Origin: Pinirhizobacter soli
Lineage (GTDB): Bacteria > Pseudomonadota > Gammaproteobacteria > Xanthomonadales > Rhodanobacteraceae
Direction: 5' to 3'
DNA length: 64,000 nt
Assembly (NCBI RefSeq): GCF_015905305.1
Contig: NZ_JADZLQ010000002.1
Coordinates: 310,001 to 374,000, forward strand
In this document: positions 8,769 through 17,320 of the stretch, one piece after another
Numbering within the stretch: position 1 is the stretch's first letter
How the letters are laid out: each line of letters opens with the position of its first letter
Notes under the pieces: model-generated
What the model saw: the letters and a program-made list of their open reading frames with translations, nothing else
The model's database searches: none
What the model was told of the DNA's origin: nothing
Position numbers and translations under genes: made by a program

Positions 8769-9512
8769 TCAGAATACCTTCCCCAGGAATTGCAGCACGG
8801 CAGTCCAGTTCGCTTCCGCGCCCGCCTGGTTTCGCACCGGAAGCAGCGTGGACGATCCGTGGACCCCGCCCGATTTGGGAATGTATTGCACCTTCGTCGC
8901 CGACGGCGACTGGCTGATGATGGCGCGTGCGGCATTGATCTCGTCAGGCGAGTTCGCCGAGGTGACAAACACCGGCACCGTGACCTTCTTCGCTGCGCTG
9001 CCGATCATCGTCTTGTCGTCGAAATACTCGCCCGGCGAGAACGCCAGCACGGCCTTCACCATGTCCGGATGCTCCGCCGCAACGACGAATACCAGCGAGG
9101 AGGAATAACTGCTGCCCCAGATGGCGATGGGCAGCTTCTGCGCCGCGCCCCAGGCCAGCGCGGCTTCCAGGTCCGGCTTGGCCTCCAGGTAGCCTGCGGA
9201 TTTGGGCAGCGCCGCCACCGTTTCGTTGGTGCCGAAGAGTTCTCCACCGGACCGCTGGTCAATCGCCATCGCGCTATAACCGGCCGATACCAGCCGCGGC
9301 GCGATAGATGCGTACTCGCCCTTGCCGGAACCGGCCTGGTGGAACAGCAGGATCAAGGCCTTGGGATGAGGCGCCTTGTAATACACGCCATGGATCACCA
9401 TGCCGTCGGCGGCCTTCAAGGTGATGGGTTCGACATCGTCGGCAGCGATGGCGGGGGCGATGACGGCGATGCACAGGCATGCCGCAGCCACTATCCGGGT
9501 CAGGTAACGCAT
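8769..9512 (-). CDS. Secreted alpha/beta hydrolase, dienelactone-hydrolase-like
   Basis: A 247-residue serine hydrolase with a Sec signal peptide (residues 1-24, ending APAIAA). The start at ATG 9512 is fixed by a strong AAGGAGG 8 nt upstream. The oxyanion segment LLFHQAGSGKGEY, the nucleophile elbow WGSSYSSS, an Asp in SANSPDE and a C-terminal HGSS histidine form a plausible catalytic triad. The elbow reads G-x-S-x-S rather than the usual G-x-S-x-G, a replacement seen in some members. The substrate is not predictable. The next minus-strand gene downstream is the Tat-exported dioxygenase, after a 141-bp gap that argues against tight coupling. Confidence 0.8.
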   Translation of the reverse strand: MRYLTRIVAAACLCIAVIAPAIAADDVEPITLKAADGMVIHGVYYKAPHPKALILLFHQAGSGKGEYASIAPRLVSAGYSAMAIDQRSGGELFGTNETVAALPKSAGYLEAKPDLEAALAWGAAQKLPIAIWGSSYSSSLVFVVAAEHPDMVKAVLAFSPGEYFDDKTMIGSAAKKVTVPVFVTSANSPDEINAARAIISQSPSATKVQYIPKSGGVHGSSTLLPVRNQAGAEANWTAVLQFLGKVF

Positions 9513-9577
9513 GGCATGAACCTCCTTCACTTGTCGATCTTGGGATGCTCCTTATACCCCGCATGCCCTGCTGCCCC

Positions 9578-9612
9578 CAAGGTCTGCTGACGCTCGCTGT
9601 CAGCAGACCTTG
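9578..9612. repeat. Perfect 14-bp inverted repeat upstream of rhtA
   Basis: CAAGGTCTGCTGAC (9578-9591) and its exact reverse complement (9599-9612) flank a 7-nt loop. No T-run follows on either strand, so it is not an ordinary terminator. It ends 27 nt before the rhtA start and may be an operator or a leader hairpin. Confidence 0.8.
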
Positions 9613-9639
9613 CAAGGAGTGATGTCGCAAGGGGTACTA

Positions 9640-10533
9640 ATGGTTAAAGTGCAATCAATGACCCAGTCCCGCTCCCTCCTCCTCCCCGCCGCCGCCGTGC
9701 TTGGTTCGATCACTTCACTGTGCATCGGCACCTCGTTCGCCAAGAAGCTGTTCCCGTTGGTGGGAGCGGAGGGTACCTCGGCCCTGCGCGTGGGCTTTTC
9801 GGCCATCGTGCTTCTGCTGTTCTGGCGCCCCTGGCGCTGGCCGCTCAGCCGGCGCGATGCGGGCGCCGTGGTCCGCTACGGCCTCACTCTGGGCGTGATG
9901 AACCTGCTGTTCTACATGGCACTTCGAACGATACCGTTCGGCATTGCAGTGGCGATCGAGTTCAGCGGGCCCCTGGCCGTGGCGATGTACGCATCGCGTC
10001 GCCCGATCGATTTCCTCTGGTTGGCCTTCGCCATCGCGGGCCTGGCCATGCTGCTGCCGTTGGCCCACGACGCGGCCCTGGATAGAACCGGCGTGATGCT
10101 CGCCATGGGCGCAGCCGTGTGCTGGGCGCTTTACATCCTTTTCGGCAAGCAGGCCGGCCACCTGCACGCCGGGCACTCGGTGTCGTTGGGAATGGTGGCC
10201 GCCAGCCTGGTAGTGGTGCCCTTCGGCGTGGCGCATGCCGGTGCCGCCCTGCTGGACTGGAAGATCCTTGCCGCGGGCCTTGGGGTGGCCATCATTTCCA
10301 GCGCCATCCCGATGTCGCTGGAAATGATGGCGTTGAAGCGCCTTCCCAGCGAGACCTTCGGCATCCTGGTCAGCCTGGAACCCGCGGTGGCCTCGCTGCT
10401 GGCGATGTTCCTGCTAGGCGAGCTGCTGCATGGCATGCAATGGCTAGCCATCGGCTGCATCGTCATGGCATCGATCGGCAGCACCATCACGGCAAAGCGG
10501 GTGGTGCCGCGCGCAGTTGAGGCCGCCGGATGA
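9640..10533 (+). CDS. rhtA: RhtA-type threonine/homoserine exporter (EamA/DMT family)
   Basis: Inner-membrane efflux protein of the drug/metabolite transporter superfamily. The 297-residue product has ten hydrophobic helices arranged as two EamA repeats. Segments such as SFAKKLFPLVGAEGTSALR, AVAIEFSGPLAVA and SLEMMALKRLP match E. coli RhtA closely. ATG 9640 is preferred because AAGGGG lies 5 nt upstream; ATG 9622 and ATG 9658 are weaker alternatives. A perfect hairpin precedes the gene. The stop overlaps the start of the next gene by ATGA, so the two are translationally coupled. Threonine/homoserine specificity is by homology. Confidence 0.88.
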   Translation: MVKVQSMTQSRSLLLPAAAVLGSITSLCIGTSFAKKLFPLVGAEGTSALRVGFSAIVLLLFWRPWRWPLSRRDAGAVVRYGLTLGVMNLLFYMALRTIPFGIAVAIEFSGPLAVAMYASRRPIDFLWLAFAIAGLAMLLPLAHDAALDRTGVMLAMGAAVCWALYILFGKQAGHLHAGHSVSLGMVAASLVVVPFGVAHAGAALLDWKILAAGLGVAIISSAIPMSLEMMALKRLPSETFGILVSLEPAVASLLAMFLLGELLHGMQWLAIGCIVMASIGSTITAKRVVPRAVEAAG

Positions 10534-11846
10534 AGAGAGAGGCCGCGTGGATGGCGTGGCTCCCGCGAGCGTTGCTGCCGATCATGGCGATGACTTATCC
10601 GGTCGTTGCCGCACCCGCAGCTATGGTGACGCTCGGTGCGCACGTGGCCAAGTACGATGCCGCGGGTCATCTGTTGCCTTGGACGCCATGGGGCCAGGCG
10701 CTGGACCTGGAGATGCGCTTCTATGCCACGGCGCCCCGGGAACATGGCTATCCGGTGTTCGTCACCACCACCTTCCTGGATGGCAACTGGCATCCCATCG
10801 CCGCGCGACCGGACACCATCCCGGCAACCCAGAATGGCATGGGCATCATCTCGTACCTGAAGTGGCGGCGGTTCCGCGGCAACCGCGACCCCTGGCTACT
10901 GGCGACAGCACGCTCGATGGGCGACTACATCCTCGATCAGGATCTCACGCCAGACGAAGGCAAATATCCGCGCTTTCCGCATTCCACCGGCCATCGCGGC
11001 CAGTTCCCGCAACCATCCGACAGCGGAGCGCAGTCGGACCACCCGTACGAGATCCAGCCAGACAAGGGCGCCATCGCCGGCTACGCGCTGATGCTGCTGG
11101 GTGACGCCACGGGCCATGCACGCTACACCGATGCTGCCCTGCACATCGCAGTCGTCCTTGCCGCCAACCAGCAACCGGGCGATGCCACCCATTCGCCCTG
11201 GCCGTTCCGCGCCGATCACCGCACGGGCGCTGCGCGTGGCGACATGTCGGGTGACATGGTCTACCCGCTACGCCTCTACGACGGCCTCATCGAGCGTGGC
11301 CACGGCGAATTCAAGGCGCCGCGCGATGCGCTGTGGCGGTGGATCAAGTCCGTCCAGATACCCAGTGCAAGGGGCAACGGCATGGCCTTCGCCCAATTCT
11401 TCGAGGACCACGACAACCCCGCCAACCGGACGGCATGGGGGCCCTTGAACCTGGCGCGCTACCTGCTGGAGAAGAAGAAAGCGCTCGACCCCGACTGGCT
11501 GGCCGATGCTGGAACCCTCGTGATGTTCGTGCGCCGCGAGTTCACCCATGTCGAAGGTGGCGTGCGCGTATGCCACGAGCAGGACGAGGACCACGACGCC
11601 TGGGGCGGCATCAACTCGACCTATGGCGCAGTGCTGGCGATGTACGCGAAGGCGACCCATTCGCCATCGCTGGCTGCCGAGGCCCGCGATGCGCTGACCT
11701 TCACCCAATACGCCATCGACGACCATGGCCGCCCGATGGACCTGCCGAAGAACCAGGCCATCGGCGGTTGGCAGGAAGATGCCCACACCGACGTGGTGCA
11801 CAACTTCGTCGATGCGATGGACGCCTATCCCGCGTGGGAACGCTGA
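10530..11846 (+). CDS. Secreted six-hairpin glycosidase-like protein
   Basis: A 438-residue protein with a cleavable signal peptide (hydrophobic residues about 8-27, ending PVVAAPA). The body carries repeated helical hairpins rich in Trp, His and Asp, such as LKWRRFRGNRDPWLLA and EDHDAWGGINSTYGA, typical of (alpha/alpha)6-barrel carbohydrate-active proteins. No glycoside hydrolase family can be named from motifs alone, and catalytic residues are not assigned. Its ATG overlaps the rhtA stop by 4 nt, an unexpected partner for a secreted enzyme. The 3' end overlaps the convergent GH27 alpha-galactosidase gene by 22 bp, fitting a role in carbohydrate breakdown. Confidence 0.6.
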   Translation: MKREAAWMAWLPRALLPIMAMTYPVVAAPAAMVTLGAHVAKYDAAGHLLPWTPWGQALDLEMRFYATAPREHGYPVFVTTTFLDGNWHPIAARPDTIPATQNGMGIISYLKWRRFRGNRDPWLLATARSMGDYILDQDLTPDEGKYPRFPHSTGHRGQFPQPSDSGAQSDHPYEIQPDKGAIAGYALMLLGDATGHARYTDAALHIAVVLAANQQPGDATHSPWPFRADHRTGAARGDMSGDMVYPLRLYDGLIERGHGEFKAPRDALWRWIKSVQIPSARGNGMAFAQFFEDHDNPANRTAWGPLNLARYLLEKKKALDPDWLADAGTLVMFVRREFTHVEGGVRVCHEQDEDHDAWGGINSTYGAVLAMYAKATHSPSLAAEARDALTFTQYAIDDHGRPMDLPKNQAIGGWQEDAHTDVVHNFVDAMDAYPAWER

Positions 11847-13720
11847 GCAGCGCCTGGCGGAGCGACGCGAAGCAGATACACGCCGTGCCTTGGAACGTTG
11901 ACGGCGACCGACCCTGCCCTGGCGGCAATCGCCTGGTGCGACCAGAGGTCGCGAATTTCGCGGAGCTCCGCCTTGCCCATGCCAGGCACCGTGGTCAGGT
12001 CGAACCTCGTGTGTACCTCGCCGTCGCCACGGTTGAAGAAACCGATCACCATCGAACCGTCGTTCATCGGCCGCGCGATCACGTCCAGGTCGCCGACAGC
12101 GTCGATACGATACGGATGCTTAGGAGTCGGTTCCTGGTCGATGGCGATCACCTCGCGGTTGAGCAGGATCGATTTCGTCTCATCCGTCATACCACGCAGG
12201 TCGTTGCCCGCCAATAGCGGCGCGGAGAGCATCGCCCACAGACTCATATGCGTCCGGTATTCATCCGCGGTCATGCCGCCGTTACCCACCTCGAGCATGT
12301 CCGGGTCGTTCCAGTGGCCGGGCTTGCTGGCATCGACGACGGCCAGCTGGGCGAAACCGATGCGCTCCATCGAGGTCCAGTTGTCTTCGATGTCCTGCGT
12401 GGTGCGCCAGAGGTTGGCGCCGGTGGCCTGGCCCCAGGTCCAGGGATTGAAGTCGCCGCCCTGGGAAAGGCTGTAGACGATGGGCCGGCCAGCTTTCGCC
12501 AGCGCCTGGCCCATCTTCTGGAACGTGCCTTGCTGGTTGGCCAGGGTAAGCGGGTAGACATCATTGGCACCGCAGTAGTCGTATTTCAGGAAGTCGACGC
12601 CCCAGGCCGCGTAGGTTTTCGCGTCCTGCAATTCGTGGCCGTAGCTGCCTGCAAATTTCGCGCACGTCGTGGGGCCCGGCGAGGAGTAGATGCCGAGCTT
12701 GAGTCCCTTGCCGTGCACGTAGTCGGCAAGCGCCTTCATGTCGGGGAATTTCTCGTTCGACTGGATATTCCCCGAAGCGTCGCGGTTGCCTTCCCAGGTA
12801 TCGTCGATATTCACGTATACATAGCCCGCATCGCGCATGCCCGTGGCAACGATGGCATCGGCCATGGCACGTACGTCGGCATCGGTGATGCGGCCAGCGA
12901 AATGGTTCCAGCTGTTCCAGCCCATCGGCGGCGTGCGGGCCAGGCCGTTGTCAGGCAGGTCGCGTACCGGTGGCACGGGCAATGCATCCGGTGGCAACGC
13001 GCGAGGAGCGGGTAACGCATCCGCCCTCGCCTGCCCGGCCGGCAGCATGGCGTCGTTGCCAAGCTTGTAGACCGTGTCGAAGAGGTCGCGCGCTGGCCCG
13101 TCCCCGGGGACGCGGGTATAGCCACCGATCGTCTTTTCGGTGCCGCCGTCCTTGAGTTTCACATAGGCGACGCTATGCGGCGCCACGGGCTGCGGTGGCT
13201 TGTCGTCATGGATAAGCGCGCCCGAGGCATCCCGTCGTGCGGGCCGGCCCTCCTCGTCGAGCGGCCAGACAGCATTGGCCAGGCAAGTCAGTTGCTCCAC
13301 CTGCGCGGGCGTGAGCGTACGCCGGATCATGGCGAAGTCGACGGGGAGGTCCGGTGCCGGCAGCAAGTGCACCATGCGCGCATCGCCGGGAACGAAGGGC
13401 CACGTGGCCCTGAAGTCGGCCGACTTCACCTGGCAGGCGACGGCCTGGTACAGGCGGCCGCGGTCCAGGTCGATCGATGTCGTCTTCGTGCAGCCCCAGC
13501 CCCATGTCGAAGCAACCAGTGCATGCTTCGCGGGCATGGCATCGTCGGGGAATTTGCCGGTGAAGCTATCGTTTGAATGCCCCGTATCGACGAAGGGTCG
13601 AGGCACCCCGCCGAATGCGGTTCCTTTGCATGCCGCGGAGGCGGCGGCGACCGATGGCACCACCACCATCAGGGCAGCGACGGCAAGACCGCGCCACGAA
13701 GCATTGCTTTTGCGATCCAT
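11825..13720 (-). CDS. Secreted GH27 alpha-galactosidase with extra N-terminal module
   Basis: Releases terminal alpha-galactose (or related sugars) from oligosaccharides in the periplasm or outside. Start ATG 13720 follows AGGAA; residues 1-29 are a signal peptide. The GH27 (beta/alpha)8 catalytic domain begins near TPPMGWNSWNHF; the nucleophile is Asp381 in LKYDYC and the acid/base is Asp443 in WRTTQDIEDNW, with the conserved WNDPDML following. A C-terminal beta domain ends the 631 residues. About 210 residues before the catalytic domain match no module I recognise; they contain Cys pairs and a TPAQVEQLTCLANAVWPL stretch. It overlaps the convergent six-hairpin gene by 22 bp. Confidence 0.92.
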   Translation of the reverse strand: MDRKSNASWRGLAVAALMVVVPSVAAASAACKGTAFGGVPRPFVDTGHSNDSFTGKFPDDAMPAKHALVASTWGWGCTKTTSIDLDRGRLYQAVACQVKSADFRATWPFVPGDARMVHLLPAPDLPVDFAMIRRTLTPAQVEQLTCLANAVWPLDEEGRPARRDASGALIHDDKPPQPVAPHSVAYVKLKDGGTEKTIGGYTRVPGDGPARDLFDTVYKLGNDAMLPAGQARADALPAPRALPPDALPVPPVRDLPDNGLARTPPMGWNSWNHFAGRITDADVRAMADAIVATGMRDAGYVYVNIDDTWEGNRDASGNIQSNEKFPDMKALADYVHGKGLKLGIYSSPGPTTCAKFAGSYGHELQDAKTYAAWGVDFLKYDYCGANDVYPLTLANQQGTFQKMGQALAKAGRPIVYSLSQGGDFNPWTWGQATGANLWRTTQDIEDNWTSMERIGFAQLAVVDASKPGHWNDPDMLEVGNGGMTADEYRTHMSLWAMLSAPLLAGNDLRGMTDETKSILLNREVIAIDQEPTPKHPYRIDAVGDLDVIARPMNDGSMVIGFFNRGDGEVHTRFDLTTVPGMGKAELREIRDLWSHQAIAARAGSVAVNVPRHGVYLLRVAPPGAAQRSHAG

Positions 13721-13818
13721 CGGAATTTCCTGACCCAAGCTGCCTTGATCATAACAATGCGGGCGGGATCGTTCGCGACGGCCGTACTGCCTGGCGGCGT
13801 GTTCAACGGGCGCGTGGC

Positions 13819-13847
13819 TTGCCGAGCCATCGTTTGCGTCCTATAAC
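13819..13847 (+). promoter_or_regulatory. Promoter of the DUF4386 gene
   Basis: TTGCCG (13819-13824) and TATAAC (13842-13847) with a 17-bp spacer, 31 bp ahead of the DUF4386 ATG. Confidence 0.6.
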
Positions 13848-13878
13848 GATGGCGGGGCATGAATGGAAGGGGCAGTCC

Positions 13879-14586
13879 ATGACATCGATCAAGCGGGATG
13901 CACGGGTGGCAGGCTTCATCTATTTGCTGCTTGCGCTAACTGGCCCATTCCGGCTGATGTACATCCCAGAAAAGCTGTTTGTACACGGTAATGCCGCCGC
14001 CACGGCGGCGAACGTTACGGCACATGAGTCACTCTTCCGATGGGGCATCGCCGTCGATGTGCTGGTCGCCGCGATCAGCGTGTTTGTCATCCTGGCGCTG
14101 TATCGTCTGTTCAAGCCCGTGACCAAGTCCATCGCGCTGTGCCTGCTCGTATTGGGGCTGATGAACACCCCGCTCTACATGGCTACCCTGGTCACCGATA
14201 TCGGCACCCTGGCCGTAGTGACGGGCAGCGATGTGCTGACTGCATTCAGCGCACCGCAGCGCGATAGCCTGATTTCGATGTTCATCCGCATGCATGGGCT
14301 ATCGGTAACGGCTTCGGAAACTTTCTGGGGCCTGTGGCTACTGCCGCTGGCCATCCTGGTGTTCCGCTCTGGCTTCCTGCCCCGGTTCCTTGGCGTGTGG
14401 CTGGCGCTCAATGGCGTGGCCTATATCGTGGTAAGCATGACGGGCTTGCTGTGGCCATCGGTAGGCGACCTGTTGTCGGATTGGGCCTTCCCTTTCCTGT
14501 TTGGCGAGATCGCCTTCCTTCTCTGGCTTCTGGTCGTCGGCGCGCGCCCGAAGGTTGGCGCATCCGGAACACCGATGGCCGGGTGA
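13879..14586 (+). CDS. DUF4386 family membrane protein
   Basis: A 235-residue integral membrane protein with about six hydrophobic helices. The opening RDARVAGFIYLLLALTGPF is typical of DUF4386. The start at ATG 13879 follows GGAAGGGG with 6-nt spacing; a longer upstream reading frame has no such site. No catalytic or transport motif is visible and the function of the family is unknown. It is divergent from the GH27 gene and followed by the aspartic protease gene 80 bp later, so cotranscription with that gene is possible. Confidence 0.8.
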   Translation: MTSIKRDARVAGFIYLLLALTGPFRLMYIPEKLFVHGNAAATAANVTAHESLFRWGIAVDVLVAAISVFVILALYRLFKPVTKSIALCLLVLGLMNTPLYMATLVTDIGTLAVVTGSDVLTAFSAPQRDSLISMFIRMHGLSVTASETFWGLWLLPLAILVFRSGFLPRFLGVWLALNGVAYIVVSMTGLLWPSVGDLLSDWAFPFLFGEIAFLLWLLVVGARPKVGASGTPMAG

Positions 14587-14666
14587 TCAACCGTGCAGGA
14601 AGTCAGGCAGACGCCATGATCCATCTTCTCTAGCATTGGCACGACATCTTCCACCCAAGGACACCC

Positions 14667-15500
14667 ATGTTCCTGCGCGCACTTGTGCTCGTGTCTTGTC
14701 TGTCGTGTTGCGTTGGCGCCTATGCCACCGAACATCCGGTTGAAATCCCGTTGACCGCATACCTGGGCGTGCTTCCCTCGTTGAAAGTGGATGTCGTTGG
14801 CAAGCCAGCCACATTCCTGTTCGACACCGCCGGTGGCCTGACGGTAGTGACGCCCGATACGGCCAAGGCTTTGGGATGCCAGCCCTGGGGACAAATGACG
14901 GGCTTTCGCATGCGCGGCGATCGTCTGGACACACCGCGCTGCGAAGACGTGCGACTGTCCCTGCCGGCCATGGGACTACGGGTGGAATCGGCAGGTGTAT
15001 GGGATTTCTCCGCGTTGATGCCCAAGGATGCGCCGCCCCTGGCGGGATCCATCGCGCTCGATGCCTTCGCCGATCGCGCCATCACGCTCGACCTGACGGC
15101 CGGCAAGCTGATCATCGAGACACCGCGAAGCCTTGCCGATCGCGTCAAGTCGGCAAAAGAAGTACCCATGCGGATCAGCCGCGAGGTCGGCGGACGCACG
15201 GTCACGCCCCTCGTAGGGGTCGATACGCCCAAGGGGCGCCTGTGGATGGAGCTCGATTGCGGCAGCGACGGCAATGTCATCGTCAATCGCCCGCTTGCCA
15301 CGGCGCTGGGGCTCGATCCCGCCGCCAAGGGCAAGCAACCGCTAACCGCCAGCCTGGGCGGCATGCCGTTGAAGGCCAATGCGCAGATCATGGATCTGGT
15401 CATCGACGGAAACATCGGCGTGCCGGTGCTCAAGCAATGGGTGATTACCCTGGATCTACCGCACCAGCGTCTGTGGCTGGCGCCCAGGCACCAGGACTAA
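14667..15500 (+). CDS. Exported retropepsin-like aspartic protease with two lobes
   Basis: A 277-residue protein with a signal peptide (1-21, ending GAYA). Two similar half-domains are visible. The first has Asp53 in FLFDTAGG followed by VVTPDTAKALG. The second has Asp197 in MELDCGSDG followed by VNRPLATALG. The hydrophobic-D-T/C-G/A pattern with a following ALG helix is that of the Asp_protease_2/retropepsin-like fold, here apparently duplicated in one chain. The first motif has Ala where Gly is standard. Peptidase activity is inferred; members are often uncharacterised periplasmic proteins. The small secreted protein downstream starts after 42 bp. Confidence 0.7.
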   Translation: MFLRALVLVSCLSCCVGAYATEHPVEIPLTAYLGVLPSLKVDVVGKPATFLFDTAGGLTVVTPDTAKALGCQPWGQMTGFRMRGDRLDTPRCEDVRLSLPAMGLRVESAGVWDFSALMPKDAPPLAGSIALDAFADRAITLDLTAGKLIIETPRSLADRVKSAKEVPMRISREVGGRTVTPLVGVDTPKGRLWMELDCGSDGNVIVNRPLATALGLDPAAKGKQPLTASLGGMPLKANAQIMDLVIDGNIGVPVLKQWVITLDLPHQRLWLAPRHQD

Positions 15501-15542
15501 GCGCACAACCGCAACACCAGCCAGCAACAAGAGGAAAGAGTC

Positions 15543-15926
15543 ATGGGGCGGTCGTACAAGAATCATCGATGGAGGCGCTTCTTGTTGGCGAGCATGCTGG
15601 CAGTATTGCCGGCCGGCATTGCCTTTGCGGACATCCGCCCAGCCTCCCCTGGCCTGCCGACGAAAATCTACGCTGTGATCTTTCAGGCCACGACCAACGC
15701 CGCGGGGAAAGTGCAGTCATTGCAAGTGTCCAAGGTGATCGACCCGACCACGGGGACGACGGACGCCGTGGATGTGCGCGTGCCGGCCGCCTACGTCGAT
15801 GCGGCTCGGGCCATGCTTGCGAAGAAGACATATCCGGATGGAGAGAAAACGTTCTACACGTATACTTTCTACGATCCGATGCATCCCACCGTGGCAGACA
15901 TCGACCCACGCAAGGTCAAGCCCTGA
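15543..15926 (+). CDS. Small exported protein of unknown function
   Basis: A 127-residue protein. An arginine-rich start (NHRWRRFLL) leads into a hydrophobic signal segment ending at IAFA near residue 29. The mature part has a TonB-C-like flavour (FQATTNAAGKVQSLQV followed by an AARAMLAKKTY helix) but lacks a membrane anchor and the usual TonB motifs. No family is confidently recognised. It lies 42 nt after the aspartic protease gene on the same strand, probably in one transcript, and converges on the DeoR regulator gene 7 nt away. Confidence 0.65.
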   Translation: MGRSYKNHRWRRFLLASMLAVLPAGIAFADIRPASPGLPTKIYAVIFQATTNAAGKVQSLQVSKVIDPTTGTTDAVDVRVPAAYVDAARAMLAKKTYPDGEKTFYTYTFYDPMHPTVADIDPRKVKP

Positions 15927-15933
15927 CATGTCA

Positions 15934-16698
15934 TCAGGCCAGGAGGATGTTGATTCCTGTCCCGGAGAAGCGGTCCAGCGCCGCGGAAGCTTCAGTCACC
16001 AGGTGCGTCACGGCGTCGATGCCGGCAGTGAGGTGCGTGGCCGCCGCCTGGAGCTTTTCCGCCGTGGCCACGGCGACCATCTCGCCGCTGGCCCCGATCA
16101 TCGCCTGCTTCAGCAGGTTTTCTTCATCGTCAAAGGTCCACAGGCCGTTGCGTGCGTCCAGTGCACAGACACCGGGGAAGCAGACGTCGGCGCGAATGCC
16201 GCGAGCCTGCGCGACGGCCTGGGCACCGATCGTACCGCCGATGTGATGATGCAGGCGGCCGCCCAGTAGCAGCACGTCGAAACCAGGACGACCCAGCAGC
16301 GCATTGGCCACGTCCGGGGCGTTGGTGATCACCGTAAGGTCCTGGCGTTCGGGCAGCGCCAGGGCAATCTGCGTGTTGGTGGAACCGGCATCGATGAAGA
16401 GGATCTGCCCCGGCGACACCAGCGATACCGCAGCGCGTGCCAGCGCCTGCTTGCGGGCGATGTGCTGGGCATCGCGCTGGCGCAGCGGGGCGAAGTTGGC
16501 TGCCAGCAGCGCGCCGCCGTACACGCGCTTGCACTGGCCGGCGGCTGCCAGTTCACGCAGGTCGCGGCGGATGGAATCCTCCGAGACGCGGAATTCGGCG
16601 GCGAGTTCCGCCGCCACCACGCGGCCATCGCGCTGCAGGCGCTCGACGATCAACTGCGCGCGCTCACGGGGCAGCGTGGTATCGGCTACGCGGTTCAT
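15934..16698 (-). CDS. DeoR-family transcriptional regulator
   Basis: A 254-residue repressor-type protein. The N-terminal winged helix-turn-helix spans about residues 8-60 (AAELAAEFRVSEDSIRRDL, then CKRVYGGAL). The DeoR C-terminal sugar-phosphate sensor domain covers about 75-235, with IDAGSTNTQIA and LLLGGRLHHHIGG. ATG 16698 has AAGGAG 5 nt upstream and overlaps the stop of the HAD phosphatase gene (ATGA), so it is the third gene of the MFS-HAD-DeoR operon. It probably controls this operon in response to a phosphorylated sugar made available by the transporter; the sugar is unknown. Confidence 0.9.
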   Translation of the reverse strand: MNRVADTTLPRERAQLIVERLQRDGRVVAAELAAEFRVSEDSIRRDLRELAAAGQCKRVYGGALLAANFAPLRQRDAQHIARKQALARAAVSLVSPGQILFIDAGSTNTQIALALPERQDLTVITNAPDVANALLGRPGFDVLLLGGRLHHHIGGTIGAQAVAQARGIRADVCFPGVCALDARNGLWTFDDEENLLKQAMIGASGEMVAVATAEKLQAAATHLTAGIDAVTHLVTEASAALDRFSGTGINILLA

Positions 16699-17309
16699 GC
16701 GCGCTCCTTGAGCAGCCCCAGGCCGACCAATTCCTTGCGCAGGCAATTCGCATCGGTGAAGTGGATCGCATGCAGGCCGAGCTTTGCCGCCGCCTCGATG
16801 TTGGCCCGATTGTCGTCGATGAACACCACGCGTTCGGCAGGCAAATTGAAGCGATCGAGCAGGCGCTGGAAAATGCGTGGATCGGGCTTGGCCATGCCCT
16901 CCTCGCCCGACACCAGGATGCCATCGAAAAGGTCGAATTCCCGATGCATGGAACGGGCGATGGGGAAGGTTTCCTGTGACCAGTTGGTAAGGCCGTACAA
17001 CGGCGCATCGGCATCTTTCAGTTCATGCAGCACGGCGACGGTTTCCGGGATGGTGCCGGCCAGGGTTTCCGGCCAGCGCTCGCGGTAGGCGCGGATCAGC
17101 GCCTCGTGCTCGGGATGGCGCTGCACCAGTTCGGCGATGGCTTCATTCCACGGGCGGCCGGCATCCTGCTTCGCGTTCCACGCATCGGTGGTGACATCGC
17201 GCAGGAAGGCTTCCATGTCCTCTTCGCGTTCGAAGAGCTTGCGATACAGGTAACGCGGGTTCCAGTCGAACAGCACCCCGCCGAAATCGAAGACGACGAT
17301 GTCGCGCAT
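16695..17309 (-). CDS. HAD-superfamily hydrolase
   Basis: A 204-residue haloacid-dehalogenase-like phosphatase. Motif I is VFDFGGVLFDWN near residue 5, motif II the Thr/Ser of YGLTNWSQ (about 110), motif III the Lys in GMAKPDPRIF (about 147), and motif IV VVFIDDNRANIEAA (about 170). ATG 17309 is preceded by a G-rich stretch; ATG 17321, overlapping the stop of the transporter gene by one base, would add four residues. It is placed between a YbjJ-type transporter and a DeoR regulator, resembling the E. coli ybjI-ybjJ pairing, which suggests dephosphorylation of a sugar phosphate. Confidence 0.88.
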   Translation of the reverse strand: MRDIVVFDFGGVLFDWNPRYLYRKLFEREEDMEAFLRDVTTDAWNAKQDAGRPWNEAIAELVQRHPEHEALIRAYRERWPETLAGTIPETVAVLHELKDADAPLYGLTNWSQETFPIARSMHREFDLFDGILVSGEEGMAKPDPRIFQRLLDRFNLPAERVVFIDDNRANIEAAAKLGLHAIHFTDANCLRKELVGLGLLKERA

Positions 17310-17320
17310 GGCCGCCCCCA

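Noticed and set aside
14876-16246. 456-codon plus-strand frame over the aspartic protease, small protein and DeoR genes
   Set aside because: It runs across three real genes in other frames and both strands, with Arg/Gly-rich composition.
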